Shown here in pieces: positions 45,535 to 55,320 of a DNA stretch of 64,000 nucleotides (the first letter of the stretch is position 1; each line of letters starts with the position of its first letter). Below the pieces are notes generated by a model. That model made no database searches and was not told where the DNA came from. It worked only from the letters and a program-made list of their open reading frames with translations. The DNA is from Candidatus Epulonipiscium viviparus. GTDB lineage: Bacteria > Bacillota > Clostridia > Lachnospirales > Cellulosilyticaceae. The position numbers and the translations under genes are program-made. Location: the NCBI RefSeq assembly GCF_030708075.1, contig NZ_CP117982.1, positions 682,001 to 746,000 of the forward strand, read 5' to 3'.

Positions 45535-46233
45535 CTAAACCGTTTTTCCAAATCTTCTTTTTCGATTTGCATATTCCAAAAGTGCAAGATCAAAATCTTC
45601 TTTGCTAAAATCGGGCCAATGTTTATCTGTAAAATAAAATTCACTATATGCAAGTTGCCAAGGCAAGAAATTACTGGTTCTAAGCTCACCGCTGGTTCTA
45701 ATTAAAAAATCTGGATCGGGTACGTTTCCGGTATCCAAAAACTGTGCGAATACTTCTTCAGTAATTTCGGTAATTGTACCCTGTTTAAATTTTTCTGCAA
45801 TTATTTTAGTAGCACGAACAATTTCATCTCGGCCACCATAGTTAATAGCAAAAATTACACAAAGCCCTGGCTTATCTTTTGTTATCAATTCGAGTTTTTT
45901 AATTTTGTGAATAATGCTATCTGAGAGCCCTTCTAGTTTGCCGATAACTCTTATTTTGATATCGCGTTTTTTGGATTTTTTGAGAGCGTCGTCGAGATAG
46001 TCTTCGAGAAGAGCCATGATTGCAGATACCTCTTCTTTAGGCCTACTCCAATTTTCTGTTGAAAAAGTATATGCAGTTATATACTTTATCTTTAGTGTTG
46101 CTGCGTACTCTACAATATCTCGTAGCGTTTCACTACCTTTTTTATGTCCAGCACTTCTTGGCAATTTTTTTGACTTAGCCCATCGACCATTTCCGTCCAT
46201 AATAAATGCCACATGTTTCGGCACATCATTCAT
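45535..46233 (-). CDS. uppS: Undecaprenyl diphosphate synthase (cis-prenyltransferase)
   Basis: Builds the C55 lipid carrier precursor for cell-wall synthesis. The 232 residues start with the FIMDGNGRWAK substrate loop (about 10-20), contain FSTENWSRP and end with the RTSGELRTSNFLPWQLAYSE-type region that binds isopentenyl diphosphate. AGGAGG precedes the ATG. It lies between frr and cdsA, as in most Firmicutes. Confidence 0.95.
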   Translation of the reverse strand: MNDVPKHVAFIMDGNGRWAKSKKLPRSAGHKKGSETLRDIVEYAATLKIKYITAYTFSTENWSRPKEEVSAIMALLEDYLDDALKKSKKRDIKIRVIGKLEGLSDSIIHKIKKLELITKDKPGLCVIFAINYGGRDEIVRATKIIAEKFKQGTITEITEEVFAQFLDTGNVPDPDFLIRTSGELRTSNFLPWQLAYSEFYFTDKHWPDFSKEDFDLALLEYANRKRRFGKTV

Positions 46234-46251
46234 AAAAAACCTCCTATAAAA

Positions 46252-46794
46252 CTATACTGATAAAACTTCAGAACTTTTTTGCTCGATTAATTTATCAATT
46301 TCTGCAACAAACTTGTCTGTAAGTTTTTGGACACTGTTTTCGTTTGTTGTTTGCTCGTCTTCGGTTATTTCGTTGGCCTTTTGTTGTTTTTTGAAAGAAT
46401 CCATGGCCTCGCGTCTGATGTTTCTAATGGCAACTTTGGCATTTTCTCCCTTTTTCTTGATCTCTTTTGTAAGTTCTTTTCGTCGTTCTTGGGTAAGTTC
46501 TGGGAAGACTAATCTAATGACTTTGCCGTCATTAGAAGGATTTATGCCAATATCAGATTCATTAATAGCTTTTTCGATACCCTTTAGTAAAGAGCTATCC
46601 CAAGGTTGAATCTGAAGAATTCTTGCTTCGGGAACCACGATGTTGCCAACTTGTTTGATAGGAGTTAGGGTGCCATAGTAGTCTACTACAATTTTGTCGA
46701 GAACATTAGGGTTTGCGCGCCCGGCTCTAATTGTATTAAAGTCCTCCTTTAACGATAAAATTGATTTTTCCATTTTGTCTTCAAACTTTTTCAT
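46252..46794 (-). CDS. frr: Ribosome recycling factor
   Basis: Splits post-termination ribosomes together with EF-G. 180 residues, close to the usual 185. The N-terminal MEKSILSLKEDFNTIRAGRANPNVLDKI helix and the central RLVFPELTQERRKEL segment are diagnostic. AAGGAGC precedes the start. It follows pyrH by 17 bp. Confidence 0.96.
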   Translation of the reverse strand: MKKFEDKMEKSILSLKEDFNTIRAGRANPNVLDKIVVDYYGTLTPIKQVGNIVVPEARILQIQPWDSSLLKGIEKAINESDIGINPSNDGKVIRLVFPELTQERRKELTKEIKKKGENAKVAIRNIRREAMDSFKKQQKANEITEDEQTTNENSVQKLTDKFVAEIDKLIEQKSSEVLSV

Positions 46795-46811
46795 AAATAT
46801 TTGCTCCTTAT

Positions 46812-47513
46812 TTATACTATAATCTTTGTACCTATATTTTCACCATTTGCGACTTTTATTATTCCATTTTCTGCATTTAAATCAAAGACAATAATCGGTA
46901 ATTTGTTATCTTTACATAAAACAACACAAGATAGATCAACGGGTTTGAGATCTTTTTCGAGTATAGTCTCGCAAGAAATTTTCTCAAACTTTATGGCGTC
47001 TTTGTTGGTGCGAGGATCGCTATCATAGACCCCATCGATGTTTTTGGCAAAAAGTAAGACATCGGCTCCAATTTCACATCCTTTGAGCGCAGCGCCAGAG
47101 TCGGTCGAAAAATATGGATGCCCTGTGCCTCCCGCAAAGAAGACGATTTTTCCGGACTTTAAGTAGTCTATTGCTTTGTCTTTGTTAAAAACCTCGGTCA
47201 TAGTGCCAACGGGAAATGGTGTCATTACTACGCTTTGGACATTATATGTTTTGGTAAAATCTGACACATATAATGCGTTCATAACTGTTGCGAGCATTCC
47301 TATTTGATCTGCTGTTGTTCTGTCCATATCTCCAGAAGTGCGCCCTCGCCAAAAATTTCCGCCGCCAATAACAACGCTAACGAGAAAACCGTCATTTACT
47401 AGAGTTGTAAGTTGCTTTATAACTCCAGAAATAATTTCATTATCAAAGCCAAGGCTTTTATCTCCAGCGAGTGCTTCGCCGCTCAACTTAACCAAAATAT
47501 TACTATATTGCAT
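46812..47513 (-). CDS. pyrH: UMP kinase
   Basis: Phosphorylates UMP to UDP in pyrimidine nucleotide synthesis; hexameric amino-acid-kinase fold. 233 residues with KLSGEALAGD near the start, VVIGGGNFWRGR, DRTTADQIGMLATVMN and GGTGHPYFSTDSGAALK. GGGGTGA precedes the ATG. It is separated from tsf by a strong terminator, so the pyrH cluster probably has its own promoter. Confidence 0.96.
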   Translation of the reverse strand: MQYSNILVKLSGEALAGDKSLGFDNEIISGVIKQLTTLVNDGFLVSVVIGGGNFWRGRTSGDMDRTTADQIGMLATVMNALYVSDFTKTYNVQSVVMTPFPVGTMTEVFNKDKAIDYLKSGKIVFFAGGTGHPYFSTDSGAALKGCEIGADVLLFAKNIDGVYDSDPRTNKDAIKFEKISCETILEKDLKPVDLSCVVLCKDNKLPIIVFDLNAENGIIKVANGENIGTKIIV

Positions 47514-47598
47514 GTTTCACCCCATTATATTTATTGTAGACTATCTATCAGATATTTATGCCATTAATACATTATGCTAGCATATAATTCTATATTCT

Positions 47599-47627
47599 AA
47601 AAAAAATAGAGGACGCCAATCCCCTAT
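47599..47627 (-). terminator. Terminator of the rpsB-tsf operon
   Basis: Minus-strand stem ATAGGGGA / TCCTCTAT (8 bp, one G.U, 6-nt loop) leads into eight T. Confidence 0.88.
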
Positions 47628-47636
47628 TTTCTTAAA

Positions 47637-48563
47637 CTAGTTTTGTAATTGCTTAGCAACTTCTTCAGCGAAATTTTCATCTTTCTTTTCTAAGCCTTCG
47701 CCAGTTTCAAAACGAATGAAAGATTTTATAACTTTATCTGAGCCAAGCTCTTCTTTTACATATTTTGCAACAGTGAGGCTAGGGTCTTTCACATAGTCTT
47801 GCTCCAATAAACAGAAGCTTTTTAGATTTTTGTTTAAACGACCTTCTACTATACCCGCAATGATTTTTTCGGGTTTGCGTTTGCCCTCTGGTAATTCTTG
47901 GTTTTCATTCATAGCTTGAACTAATAAAATTTCGCGTTCTTTAGATTTTGTTTCGTCTGATACGTCGCTCATAGAGATATATTCAGGATTTAATGCCGCA
48001 ATTTGCATCGCAACGTTTTTGCCTACCTCTTCGGCTTTTGTATCTGTGTTATCAACATCTACTAAAACAACGATTTTTCCGCCGCCATGAGTATATGATG
48101 CTATTGTTCCTGTGGTACCCATAATTGCAATTCTGCGGATAGATAAGTTTTCTCCGATTGTTGCAATATTTTCTGTTAAAACTTGATCTACAGTTTTGTC
48201 GGCTTCTCCAGGATAAGGAAGAGCTTTTAGAGCTTCGACTGTTCTAACTTGTGTGTCTAAAACAACTTTGGCAAGGTCTTTAACGAAGGTTACAAATTTT
48301 TCGTTCTTCGCAACAAAGTCTGTTTCGGAGTTGACTTCTATTAAGGCCGCAGTTTTGTTATCTGCTGAAACCATTTGCATAACAAGTCCTTCCGCAGCGA
48401 TTCTGCCAGATTTTTTAGCAGCTTTCGCAAGTCCTTTTTCGCGTAATACATCTATTGCTTTTGTAATATCTCCATTAACTTCAACCAAAACGTTTTTGCA
48501 ATCAAGCATTCCGGCGCCTGTTATCTCGCGTAATTCTTTTACCATTGCAGCTGTTATCGCCAT
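47637..48563 (-). CDS. tsf: Elongation factor Ts
   Basis: Nucleotide exchange factor for EF-Tu. 308 residues with the N-terminal UBA-like MVKELREITGAGMLDCKN (about 6-23), the EVNSETDFVAKNEKF core contact with EF-Tu and the C-terminal LLEQDYVKDPSLTV. GGAGGAATAATT precedes the ATG. It follows rpsB by 5 bp. Confidence 0.96.
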   Translation of the reverse strand: MAITAAMVKELREITGAGMLDCKNVLVEVNGDITKAIDVLREKGLAKAAKKSGRIAAEGLVMQMVSADNKTAALIEVNSETDFVAKNEKFVTFVKDLAKVVLDTQVRTVEALKALPYPGEADKTVDQVLTENIATIGENLSIRRIAIMGTTGTIASYTHGGGKIVVLVDVDNTDTKAEEVGKNVAMQIAALNPEYISMSDVSDETKSKEREILLVQAMNENQELPEGKRKPEKIIAGIVEGRLNKNLKSFCLLEQDYVKDPSLTVAKYVKEELGSDKVIKSFIRFETGEGLEKKDENFAEEVAKQLQN

Positions 48564-48568
48564 ATTAA

Positions 48569-49336
48569 TTATTCCTCCACGCTAACTGAATTTTCAAATG
48601 TCAATGTTTCTTCTACGACTGGTTGGATAGGTTCGTCACCAGCGTCAAAAATCTCGCCTTGATTTGATTCTATAATTGCATCAGCAAGTTTGGCAGTAAT
48701 AAGTTTTACTGCTCTAATGGCGTCATCATTACCAGGAATCGGAAAATCAATTTCATCTGGGTCGCAGTTTGTGTCTACAATAGAGAATACTGGGATTCCA
48801 AGAATGTGCGCTTCCTGAATAGCGATGGCTTCTTTTCTAGGATCGATTATAAAGATCGCATCAGGAACGCCTTTCATCTCTTTAATTCCACCAAGATTGT
48901 TTTCAAGTTTGATCATTTCTTTTTTTAGCTCGATAACTTCTTTTTTTGGAAGAAGGTCAAAAGTGCCATCTTCTTGCATTAGTTCTAGCTTTTTGAGACG
49001 ATCTACTCTACTTCTAATAGTTTGGAAATTAGTAAGCATTCCGCCTAACCATCTGTGGTTGATATAATACATTCCGCAGCGTAGGGCTTCTGCTTTAATT
49101 GAGTCTTGGGCTTGTTTTTTGGTACCCACAAAAAGAACTTTGCCTCCGTCAGCAGCAATATCTTTCATGGCATAAAAAGCTTCGTCCATTTTCTTTGCAG
49201 TTTTTTGAAGGTCTATAATATAAATACCATTTCTTTCTGTAAAGATATACTCCTTCATTTTAGGATTCCATCTTCTGGTTTGGTGACCAAAGTGTACACC
49301 AGCTTCTAATAATTGTTTCATTGAAATAACGCTCAT
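48569..49336 (-). CDS. rpsB: 30S ribosomal protein S2
   Basis: Structural protein of the small ribosomal subunit. The start at 49336 ([19 protein letters not shown]), with AAGGAGGAT 7 nt upstream, is chosen; ten further upstream codons are open but cover the ribosome-binding site. The result, 255 residues, is normal, with an acidic C-terminal tail. Motifs are [27 protein letters not shown] and [12 protein letters not shown]. Confidence 0.96.
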   Translation of the reverse strand: MSVISMKQLLEAGVHFGHQTRRWNPKMKEYIFTERNGIYIIDLQKTAKKMDEAFYAMKDIAADGGKVLFVGTKKQAQDSIKAEALRCGMYYINHRWLGGMLTNFQTIRSRVDRLKKLELMQEDGTFDLLPKKEVIELKKEMIKLENNLGGIKEMKGVPDAIFIIDPRKEAIAIQEAHILGIPVFSIVDTNCDPDEIDFPIPGNDDAIRAVKLITAKLADAIIESNQGEIFDAGDEPIQPVVEETLTFENSVSVEE

Positions 49337-49361
49337 TTTTATCCTCCTTAGGTTATACCTC

Positions 49362-49406
49362 CGCATGCTAAGAAATATTAAAATATTCCACCAAGTTATG
49401 CATGCG
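49362..49406 (-). promoter_or_regulatory. Inverted repeat in the rpsB leader
   Basis: In the untranslated leader CGCATGC and GCATGCG (49400-49406 and 49362-49368) can form a 7-bp GC-rich stem around a 31-nt AT-rich loop, ending about 25 nt before the start codon. It could be an S2 autoregulatory structure. No known motif was recognised. Confidence 0.45.
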
Positions 49407-49431
49407 TGCGATTTTTGTAATTTGCGTGCTA

Positions 49432-49460
49432 ACTATAACATATAATCTGAGAAATGACAA
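49432..49460 (-). promoter_or_regulatory. Promoter of rpsB-tsf
   Basis: Minus-strand TTGTCA (49455-49460), 17-bp spacer, TATAGT (49432-49437), giving a leader of about 90 nt. Confidence 0.7.
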
Positions 49461-49509
49461 GACTATATTGCAATCTTTTTATCATCTTGTAAATTTTTGG
49501 TTTTGAATA

Positions 49510-49995
49510 TTATTTTTCCTCAATAATAGTTTCTATAATAACAGGTTCAAGAGGTCTGTCGTTAGCGTCGGTTTTTTCCTCGGCAATACTATCAACAGTA
49601 TCTAGCCCTTCGATAACGTTTCCAAACACGGCGTAGTTTCCATCTAAGAAATCAGAATTTTCGTGAACGATAAAAAATTGTGAGCTCGCTGAGTTTGGAT
49701 TGTTTGAGCGTGCCATAGAAACCGCACCACGGGTGTGGCTTAGATTGTTTTGAACGCCATTAGACTGAAACTCGCCTTTGATGTTTTTGTCTGATCCGCC
49801 CATTCCGGAGCCTTCGGGATCTCCGCCTTGAATCATAAATCCTGGAATTATTCTGTGAAAGCTTAGACCATCATAAAATTGATCATTAACTAATTCTAAA
49901 AAGTTTGCAACAGTTATGGGTGCAACTTCTGGAAAAAGTTCCATTCTAATTGATTGTCCATCTATCATTGTCATTTTTACTATCGGGTTTGCCAT
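49510..49995 (-). CDS. Peptidyl-prolyl cis-trans isomerase, cyclophilin type
   Basis: Cytoplasmic proline isomerase for protein folding (161 residues, no signal peptide). Active-site motifs are [39 protein letters not shown] and [23 protein letters not shown] precedes the ATG. It lies 12 bp downstream of the aminopeptidase gene in the same direction and is probably in one operon with it. Confidence 0.94.
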   Translation of the reverse strand: MANPIVKMTMIDGQSIRMELFPEVAPITVANFLELVNDQFYDGLSFHRIIPGFMIQGGDPEGSGMGGSDKNIKGEFQSNGVQNNLSHTRGAVSMARSNNPNSASSQFFIVHENSDFLDGNYAVFGNVIEGLDTVDSIAEEKTDANDRPLEPVIIETIIEEK

Positions 49996-50007
49996 TTAAT
50001 TATCTCC

Positions 50008-51408
50008 TTAATTTGAATCTTTAAGAAATGCTACATAAGCTTTTTTCATTTCGTATAAATCTATTTTGCAAGTTACTTCCCAAGGTCCGTGCATTGTGTG
50101 AACAGGTACGCCACAATCTATTACATCCATTCCGTATTTAGCAAGAATGTGAGCAATGGTTCCGCCACCGCCTTGATCGATTTTGCCCAGCTCGCCAGTT
50201 TGCCAAGTGACGTTGTTTTCGTCCATTATGCGTCGAAGCTGCGCGACGTATTCGGCGTTTGCTTCGTTGGAGCCAGATTTTCCGCGTGAGCCTGTGTACT
50301 TCATAAATACAACGCCTTTGCCAAAGTAAGCCGCATTGTTTTTTTCTAGAACCGATGGAAAATTAGGATCATAGCCCGCAGTAACGTCAGATGAAAGCAT
50401 TCTGGAATTAGCAAGCGTGCGTCGAAGTTTGATATCAGAAAAACCATCTGTTAATTCTAAAATCTCGGCAACAGTGTTTTCAAAAAATTGAGATTGCATT
50501 CCAGAAGCACCATAACTACCAATTTCTTCTTTATCAACGAGTATGCAACAAGTTGTAATGGCAGGATTTTCCACTTCTATGAGCGCTTCAAAAGAGGCAT
50601 ACCCACAAACTCGATCGTCCTGACCGTATCCAAGGATCATACTGCGGTCGATGCCATAATCGCGAGCGTTTCCGGCGGGCACAATCTGAATTTCTGATGA
50701 AAATAAATCTTCTTCTTTAATGTCATATTTGGAATTTAATATTTGCAATACATTTTTTGTAACTTTATCTTTCAATTTTTCGTCGGTGCTATCAACTGGA
50801 AATACTCCCGCACAAACATTTAGGTCCTCGCCACCAATAGCCTCTTTTAGCTTTTTCTCCATCTGATCAGCTGAAAGGTGAATGAGGAGGTCTGATATTC
50901 CAAGAACAGGATCGCTTTCGTCTTCTCCAAGAACTATTTTAACAACAGATCCGTCTTTTTTAGCAACCACGCCATGCATGGCTAAAGGTAAGCTTACCCA
51001 CTGATACTTTTTGACGCCACCATAATAATGCGTCTTAAGCATAGCAAAATCTGAGTCTTGATATAATGGATTAGGTTTTAAATCAAGGCGAGGTGAGTCT
51101 AAATGCGCTCCAAGTAGATTCATTCCGTTTTCAATGTTTTGAGTTCCTATGCAGAATAACAATAGAGCTTTGTTCATATAATTTGCATATACTTTGTCAC
51201 CAGGCTTGAGATGCGTTTTGTTTTCTATTAGAGGCTTTAGATCGCGATATCCTTGTAATTGCGCCAAATTAATAAAGCTTTCGACACATTCTCGTTCAGT
51301 TTTGTTTTTTGAAATAAATTGTCGATATCGTTCTGAATAATCCATCATAGCAGATTTGTCTTTGTCGGTGTATGTTTTGTATGCTTGTTCATATTTTTTA
51401 GTTAACAT
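50008..51408 (-). CDS. Aminopeptidase, M18 family
   Basis: Zinc aminopeptidase that trims N-terminal residues of peptides in the cytoplasm, a fitting partner of the peptide importer at the other end of the window. 466 residues; metal-site motifs are GAHLDSPRLDL (His and Asp, about residue 100), DKEEIGSYG (about 300) and the AGYDPN loop, with the final metal His in HTMHGPWE near the end. AGGAGG precedes the ATG. Confidence 0.92.
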   Translation of the reverse strand: MLTKKYEQAYKTYTDKDKSAMMDYSERYRQFISKNKTERECVESFINLAQLQGYRDLKPLIENKTHLKPGDKVYANYMNKALLLFCIGTQNIENGMNLLGAHLDSPRLDLKPNPLYQDSDFAMLKTHYYGGVKKYQWVSLPLAMHGVVAKKDGSVVKIVLGEDESDPVLGISDLLIHLSADQMEKKLKEAIGGEDLNVCAGVFPVDSTDEKLKDKVTKNVLQILNSKYDIKEEDLFSSEIQIVPAGNARDYGIDRSMILGYGQDDRVCGYASFEALIEVENPAITTCCILVDKEEIGSYGASGMQSQFFENTVAEILELTDGFSDIKLRRTLANSRMLSSDVTAGYDPNFPSVLEKNNAAYFGKGVVFMKYTGSRGKSGSNEANAEYVAQLRRIMDENNVTWQTGELGKIDQGGGGTIAHILAKYGMDVIDCGVPVHTMHGPWEVTCKIDLYEMKKAYVAFLKDSN

Positions 51409-51507
51409 TCGAGCCTCCTGAGTATCCTAATTAACCAAATTTCGGTCTAGTAAAAGTTTAACCAATAAATGGCAAAACAATACACGGTTTAATATTAATT
51501 TTTGGCC

Positions 51508-51535
51508 AAAAAATAAGGGGACTAAAATAGTCCCC
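51508..51535 (-). terminator. Terminator of the DUF4003 gene
   Basis: Minus-strand stem GGGGACTA / TAGTCCCC (8 bp, 3-nt loop), then TTATTTTTT. It could also block read-through toward the aminopeptidase gene. Confidence 0.8.
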
Positions 51536-51552
51536 AATAAGTTTTATAAGTT

Positions 51553-52482
51553 TTAGTTATTTCCGGCCACGGCGGCAACCAAAGATACATGGGTCGCGGC
51601 TAGAGCTGCAATTAACATATTATCCGTAGAGCTAGAATATATACAAGATACAAGCATTGCCGCGTGAGTTAATCTGCGTTTTTTTCCAGATGCTGTCGCT
51701 CCATAATTTTTAAGGCGCTTCAATGTTTGATCTACAAGAATAATGTTATCTGTAAGTTCGCCTAATGTAGTATTAATCATCGCAACAACTCCCAACACCG
51801 GCAGTTCATGATCGACACCATAGTTATATTTTTTGGAAGCAAGAAGACGATGCAAGTTAATTACTCGTTCACCTTTATTTACCCAATTATATAAGGCTAA
51901 AACGTGACTTAGTGATTGCACTTCTCCGTTGGCGGAGAATTTTTTTTTGAGAACTTTATAGCAAGAGTCGGCATCAAGTATCAGCTTAACATTAGATTTT
52001 GAAGACAGTGTCATCATCATAGCGAATACAATATCTTCTTGAGACGTTAAAAGTCTGTGTGCTGTTTCCATAAGGACATAAAGATCTTTAGTTTGTTTTG
52101 CAGTAGTGGCAAAGTTGGTGCTTGTAACGAAATGAGACATAATCATAGATCCAAATATGAGATAGTCTGATTTAGGAAAATGCTTGCAGAACTCTTGGTA
52201 AAACTTTAGCGAATCGTTCAAAGTTTGTTTAGGGTCTTCGCAAGTAGCTAATAGGCACACAATTACAGGTCTTATATGCTCTGATAAAGAATCTGTAAAT
52301 AAATGTGAATTTTGATCAAAAAGTTCTATACAGTCTAGTAATTTTTGAGTATCGGGCATTTGGTTCTTTTCTAGAAAAAGATAAGAACACATCGGATACA
52401 CATAAAAACCTGCACCTCCAAAGACTTCTCCAATAGTATCCCAATTTAAAATAAAATCTTCACATAATAATCGAAAATCCAA
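51553..52482 (-). CDS. DUF4003 family protein
   Basis: A 309-residue, mainly helical cytoplasmic protein resembling DUF4003: a middle segment with several helical repeats and the Ala/Ile/Val-rich end (LVSCIYSSSTDNMLIAALAA ... SLVAAVAG). The start is TTG 52482, placed 4 nt after GGAGGTG. Nine further upstream codons are open, but they contain the ribosome-binding site. Function unknown. Confidence 0.72.
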   Translation of the reverse strand: MDFRLLCEDFILNWDTIGEVFGGAGFYVYPMCSYLFLEKNQMPDTQKLLDCIELFDQNSHLFTDSLSEHIRPVIVCLLATCEDPKQTLNDSLKFYQEFCKHFPKSDYLIFGSMIMSHFVTSTNFATTAKQTKDLYVLMETAHRLLTSQEDIVFAMMMTLSSKSNVKLILDADSCYKVLKKKFSANGEVQSLSHVLALYNWVNKGERVINLHRLLASKKYNYGVDHELPVLGVVAMINTTLGELTDNIILVDQTLKRLKNYGATASGKKRRLTHAAMLVSCIYSSSTDNMLIAALAATHVSLVAAVAGNN

Positions 52483-52613
52483 TCTACACCTCCATAGTCT
52501 GTCTTTCAACTTGTCTATATATAATTTATATTATGAATTTGATTAAACGATGCTAATATTATATGTTTTAATTTTTTATTATTGGGAAATAGTAAGTGAA
52601 AAGGAGGAAATAT

Positions 52614-53231
52614 ATGAAAATAGCAATTATTGGTTATAGCGGAAGCGGTAAATCTAGTTTGGCACGAAAGCTAGGAGAGATATATGGCATTCCTGCTATG
52701 CATTTAGATAGTGTGCATATGGTAGGTAACTGGGAAATACGTGGTGAAGACGAATCGAAATATATGCTAAAAGAGTTTATGAATAAGCCAGATTGGATTA
52801 TAGATGGCACATATAAAAAATATTATATCAAAGAACGTCTTAAACAAGCCGATTATATTTTGCTGCTAGATTTTAATAGAATCGATTGCTTTATACGCTG
52901 CCTGAAAAGATACCAGCAATACAGAGGCAGCACGAGACCGGATCTTTCTGAAGGCTGCAACGAAAAAATGGACGCCGAGTTTATTCGTTGGCTATTATAT
53001 GAGGGTCGAACGAAGCGCCATAAAAACTTTTTTTTGGCGGTTAAAAATAAATATGGAAGCAAAACAATTGTGATAAAAAATCAATGCGAATTAGATTTGT
53101 TTATAAAATTTAACGAAATTCAAAAAAGATTAAATGAGCAGCATAACTCAAATAATAAATTAAGGAAAAAGAATTTTTCTAGACAACGCAATACTCAAAG
53201 ACATTTTAGACAAGGTTTTCGACGCAGATAG
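52614..53231 (+). CDS. P-loop kinase-like protein (adenylate kinase / FlaR-like topology modulation family)
   Basis: A 205-residue cytoplasmic P-loop protein. Walker A GYSGSGKSS is at residues 7-15, followed by an AMP-kinase-like HLDSVHM segment and a DYILLLDFNR strand. This pattern fits the small nucleotide-kinase-like proteins annotated as topology modulation or FlaR-like; the true substrate is not known. AAGGAGG at 7 nt fixes the start at 52614 rather than 52596. The C-terminal 30 residues are basic and low complexity. Confidence 0.72.
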   Translation: MKIAIIGYSGSGKSSLARKLGEIYGIPAMHLDSVHMVGNWEIRGEDESKYMLKEFMNKPDWIIDGTYKKYYIKERLKQADYILLLDFNRIDCFIRCLKRYQQYRGSTRPDLSEGCNEKMDAEFIRWLLYEGRTKRHKNFFLAVKNKYGSKTIVIKNQCELDLFIKFNEIQKRLNEQHNSNNKLRKKNFSRQRNTQRHFRQGFRRR

Positions 53232-53370
53232 ATTGCGAAAATATCTAGCAATGCAAAAATTTGGACCACATGATTTGATATTATAGTGATATTTATGGAT
53301 AAACAATAATATATTTATTTGTGACAGCTTATATAGTCTTGTTAATATATTTATTGAAAGGAAGAAAAAA

Positions 53371-53922
53371 ATGTCAGATAGTCAAAACATGGTATTACTG
53401 ATTGCGGGTATTGCTATATTTGCTATTGTGTGTGCAAATATACTTGCTGTAATAGTGGAAAAAACGAAGAAGAAAAAAGCTTTGCGCAAAGCCGCTGAAA
53501 TGGCGGGAGATCCAAAAGGAACCTTTGAAGAGATGGTAGAAAAGGCTGCCAATGAAGTAATGGAGGAACTGAGAGAAAACGCTGAGACAAGCGTAGATGC
53601 TATTGATGACGAAACACAAGCAATGATAGAAACTAATATTGCCGATGACGAAACACAAGCAATGGCTAATGTTGCCGAAGGTGCCGATGACGAAACACAA
53701 GCAATGGCTAATGTTGCTGATGACGACGATGATGCTGCGATGCAAGAACTGCTAAAAGCAATGGAAGAAGAGGCCGACGATGTAGAAGAGGCAATAGAGG
53801 AAATGCTAGAATTAAACGACGATGCCGACGACGAAACACAAGCAATGTTAGATACAATGGAATTTAATAATGCCGACGATGCCGATGACGAAACACAAGC
53901 AATGTTAGATACAATGGAATGA
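53371..53922 (+). CDS. Membrane anchor and acidic region of a repeat-amidohydrolase protein (frame broken)
   Basis: Begins with a single membrane helix (residues about 8-28) followed by KTKKKK, suggesting the rest is cytoplasmic. Residues 40-75 are a helical charged region, then Asp/Ala-rich repeats with DDETQAM motifs begin. Translation would stop at tandem TGA-TAA (53920-53925), but the frame used before this point is the frame of the repeats at 53941-54070 and again of the amidohydrolase from 55168 to 57387. So it is probably the N-terminus of one 1338-residue protein, interrupted by small indels. GAAAGGAAG lies upstream of the ATG. Confidence 0.65.
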   Translation: MSDSQNMVLLIAGIAIFAIVCANILAVIVEKTKKKKALRKAAEMAGDPKGTFEEMVEKAANEVMEELRENAETSVDAIDDETQAMIETNIADDETQAMANVAEGADDETQAMANVADDDDDAAMQELLKAMEEEADDVEEAIEEMLELNDDADDETQAMLDTMEFNNADDADDETQAMLDTME

Positions 53923-55320
53923 TAACGCTGCGATGCCGATGACATGCAAGCAATGTTAGATGCAATGGAAGCTGATAACGCTGCCGATGCCGATGACATG
54001 CAAGCAATGTTAGATACAATGGAAACTGATAACGCTGGCGATGCCGATGACATGCAAGCAATGTTAGATGCAATGGAAGCTGATAACGCTGGCGATGCCG
54101 ATGACAGATGCAAGCAATGTTAGATGCAATGGAAGCTGATAACGCTGGCGGAGCAGATGACGAGATGCAAGCAATGTTAGCTGCAATGGAAACTGATAAC
54201 GCTGGCGGAGCAGATGACGAGATGCAAGCAATGTTAGATGCAATGGAAACTGATAACGCTGGCGGAGCAGATGACGACATGCAAGCAATGTTAGATGCAA
54301 TGGAAACTGATAACGCTGGCGGAGCAGATGACATGCAAGCAATGTTAGATGCAATGGAAACTGATAACGCTGGCGATGCAGATGACATGCAAGCAATGTT
54401 AGATGCAATGGAAACTGATAACGCTGGCGATGCCGATGACATGCAAGCAATGTTAGATGCAATGGAAACTGATAACGCTGGCGATGCAGATGACGATGCA
54501 AGCAATGTTAGATGCAATGGAAACTGATAACGCTGGCGATGCTGATGACGAGATGCAAGCAATGTTAGATGCAATGGAAAATGATAACGCTGGCGATGCT
54601 GATGACGAGATGCAAGCAATGTTAGATGCAATGGAAACTGATAACGCTGGCGATGCCGATGACATGCAAGCAATGTTAGATGCAATGGAAACTGATAACG
54701 CTGGCGATGCCGATGACATGCAAGCAATGTTAGATGCAATGGAAACTGATAACGCTGGCGATGCCGATGACGATGCAAGCAATGTTAGATGCAATGGAAA
54801 CTGATAACGCTGGCGATGCAGATGACATGCAAGCAATGTTAGATGCAATGGAAACTGATAACGCTGGCGATGCCGATGACATGCAAGCAATGTTAGATGC
54901 AATGGAAACTGATAACGCTGGCGGAGCAGATGACGATGCAAGCAATGTTAGATGCAATGGAAACTGATAACGCTGGCGATGCCGATGACATGCAAGCAAT
55001 GTTAGATGCAATGGAAACTGATAACGCTGGCGATGCCGATGACATGCAAGCAATGTTAGATGCAATGGAAAATGATAACGCTGGCGATGCAGATGACATG
55101 CAAGCAATGTTAGATGCAATGGAAACTGATAACGCTGGCGATGCAGATGACATGCAAGCAATGTTAGATGCAATGGAAACTGATAACGCTGGATGCAGAT
55201 GACATGCAAGCAATGTTAGATGCAATGGAAGCTGATAACGCTGGCGAGCAGATGATGCAAGCAATGTTAGATGCAATGGAAACTGATAACGCTGCCGATG
55301 CCGATGACATGCAAGCAATG
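53820..55320 (+). repeat. Long tandem coding repeat of about 54-57 bp (about 26 units)
   Basis: Units encode DADDMQAMLDAMETDNAG (54 bp) or DADDEMQAML... (57 bp), with GGA/GAT and ACT/GCT variants. The unit frame changes near 54105, 54494, 54771, 54934 and 55192 through 1-2 nt differences, mostly in the GAC-ATG / GACGAGATG / GACGATG junction. A compensated pair near 53920-53935 leaves two stop codons. The net effect is zero: first and last units share a frame. All apparent reverse-strand genes here are shadows. Confidence 0.88.

Noticed and set aside
45519-45689. 57-residue N-terminal extension of CdsA
   Set aside because: It overlaps uppS; family length and the ribosome-binding site favour 45518.
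53820-55320. CRISPR array
   Set aside because: Repeats abut without unique spacers and encode a protein repeat in frame.
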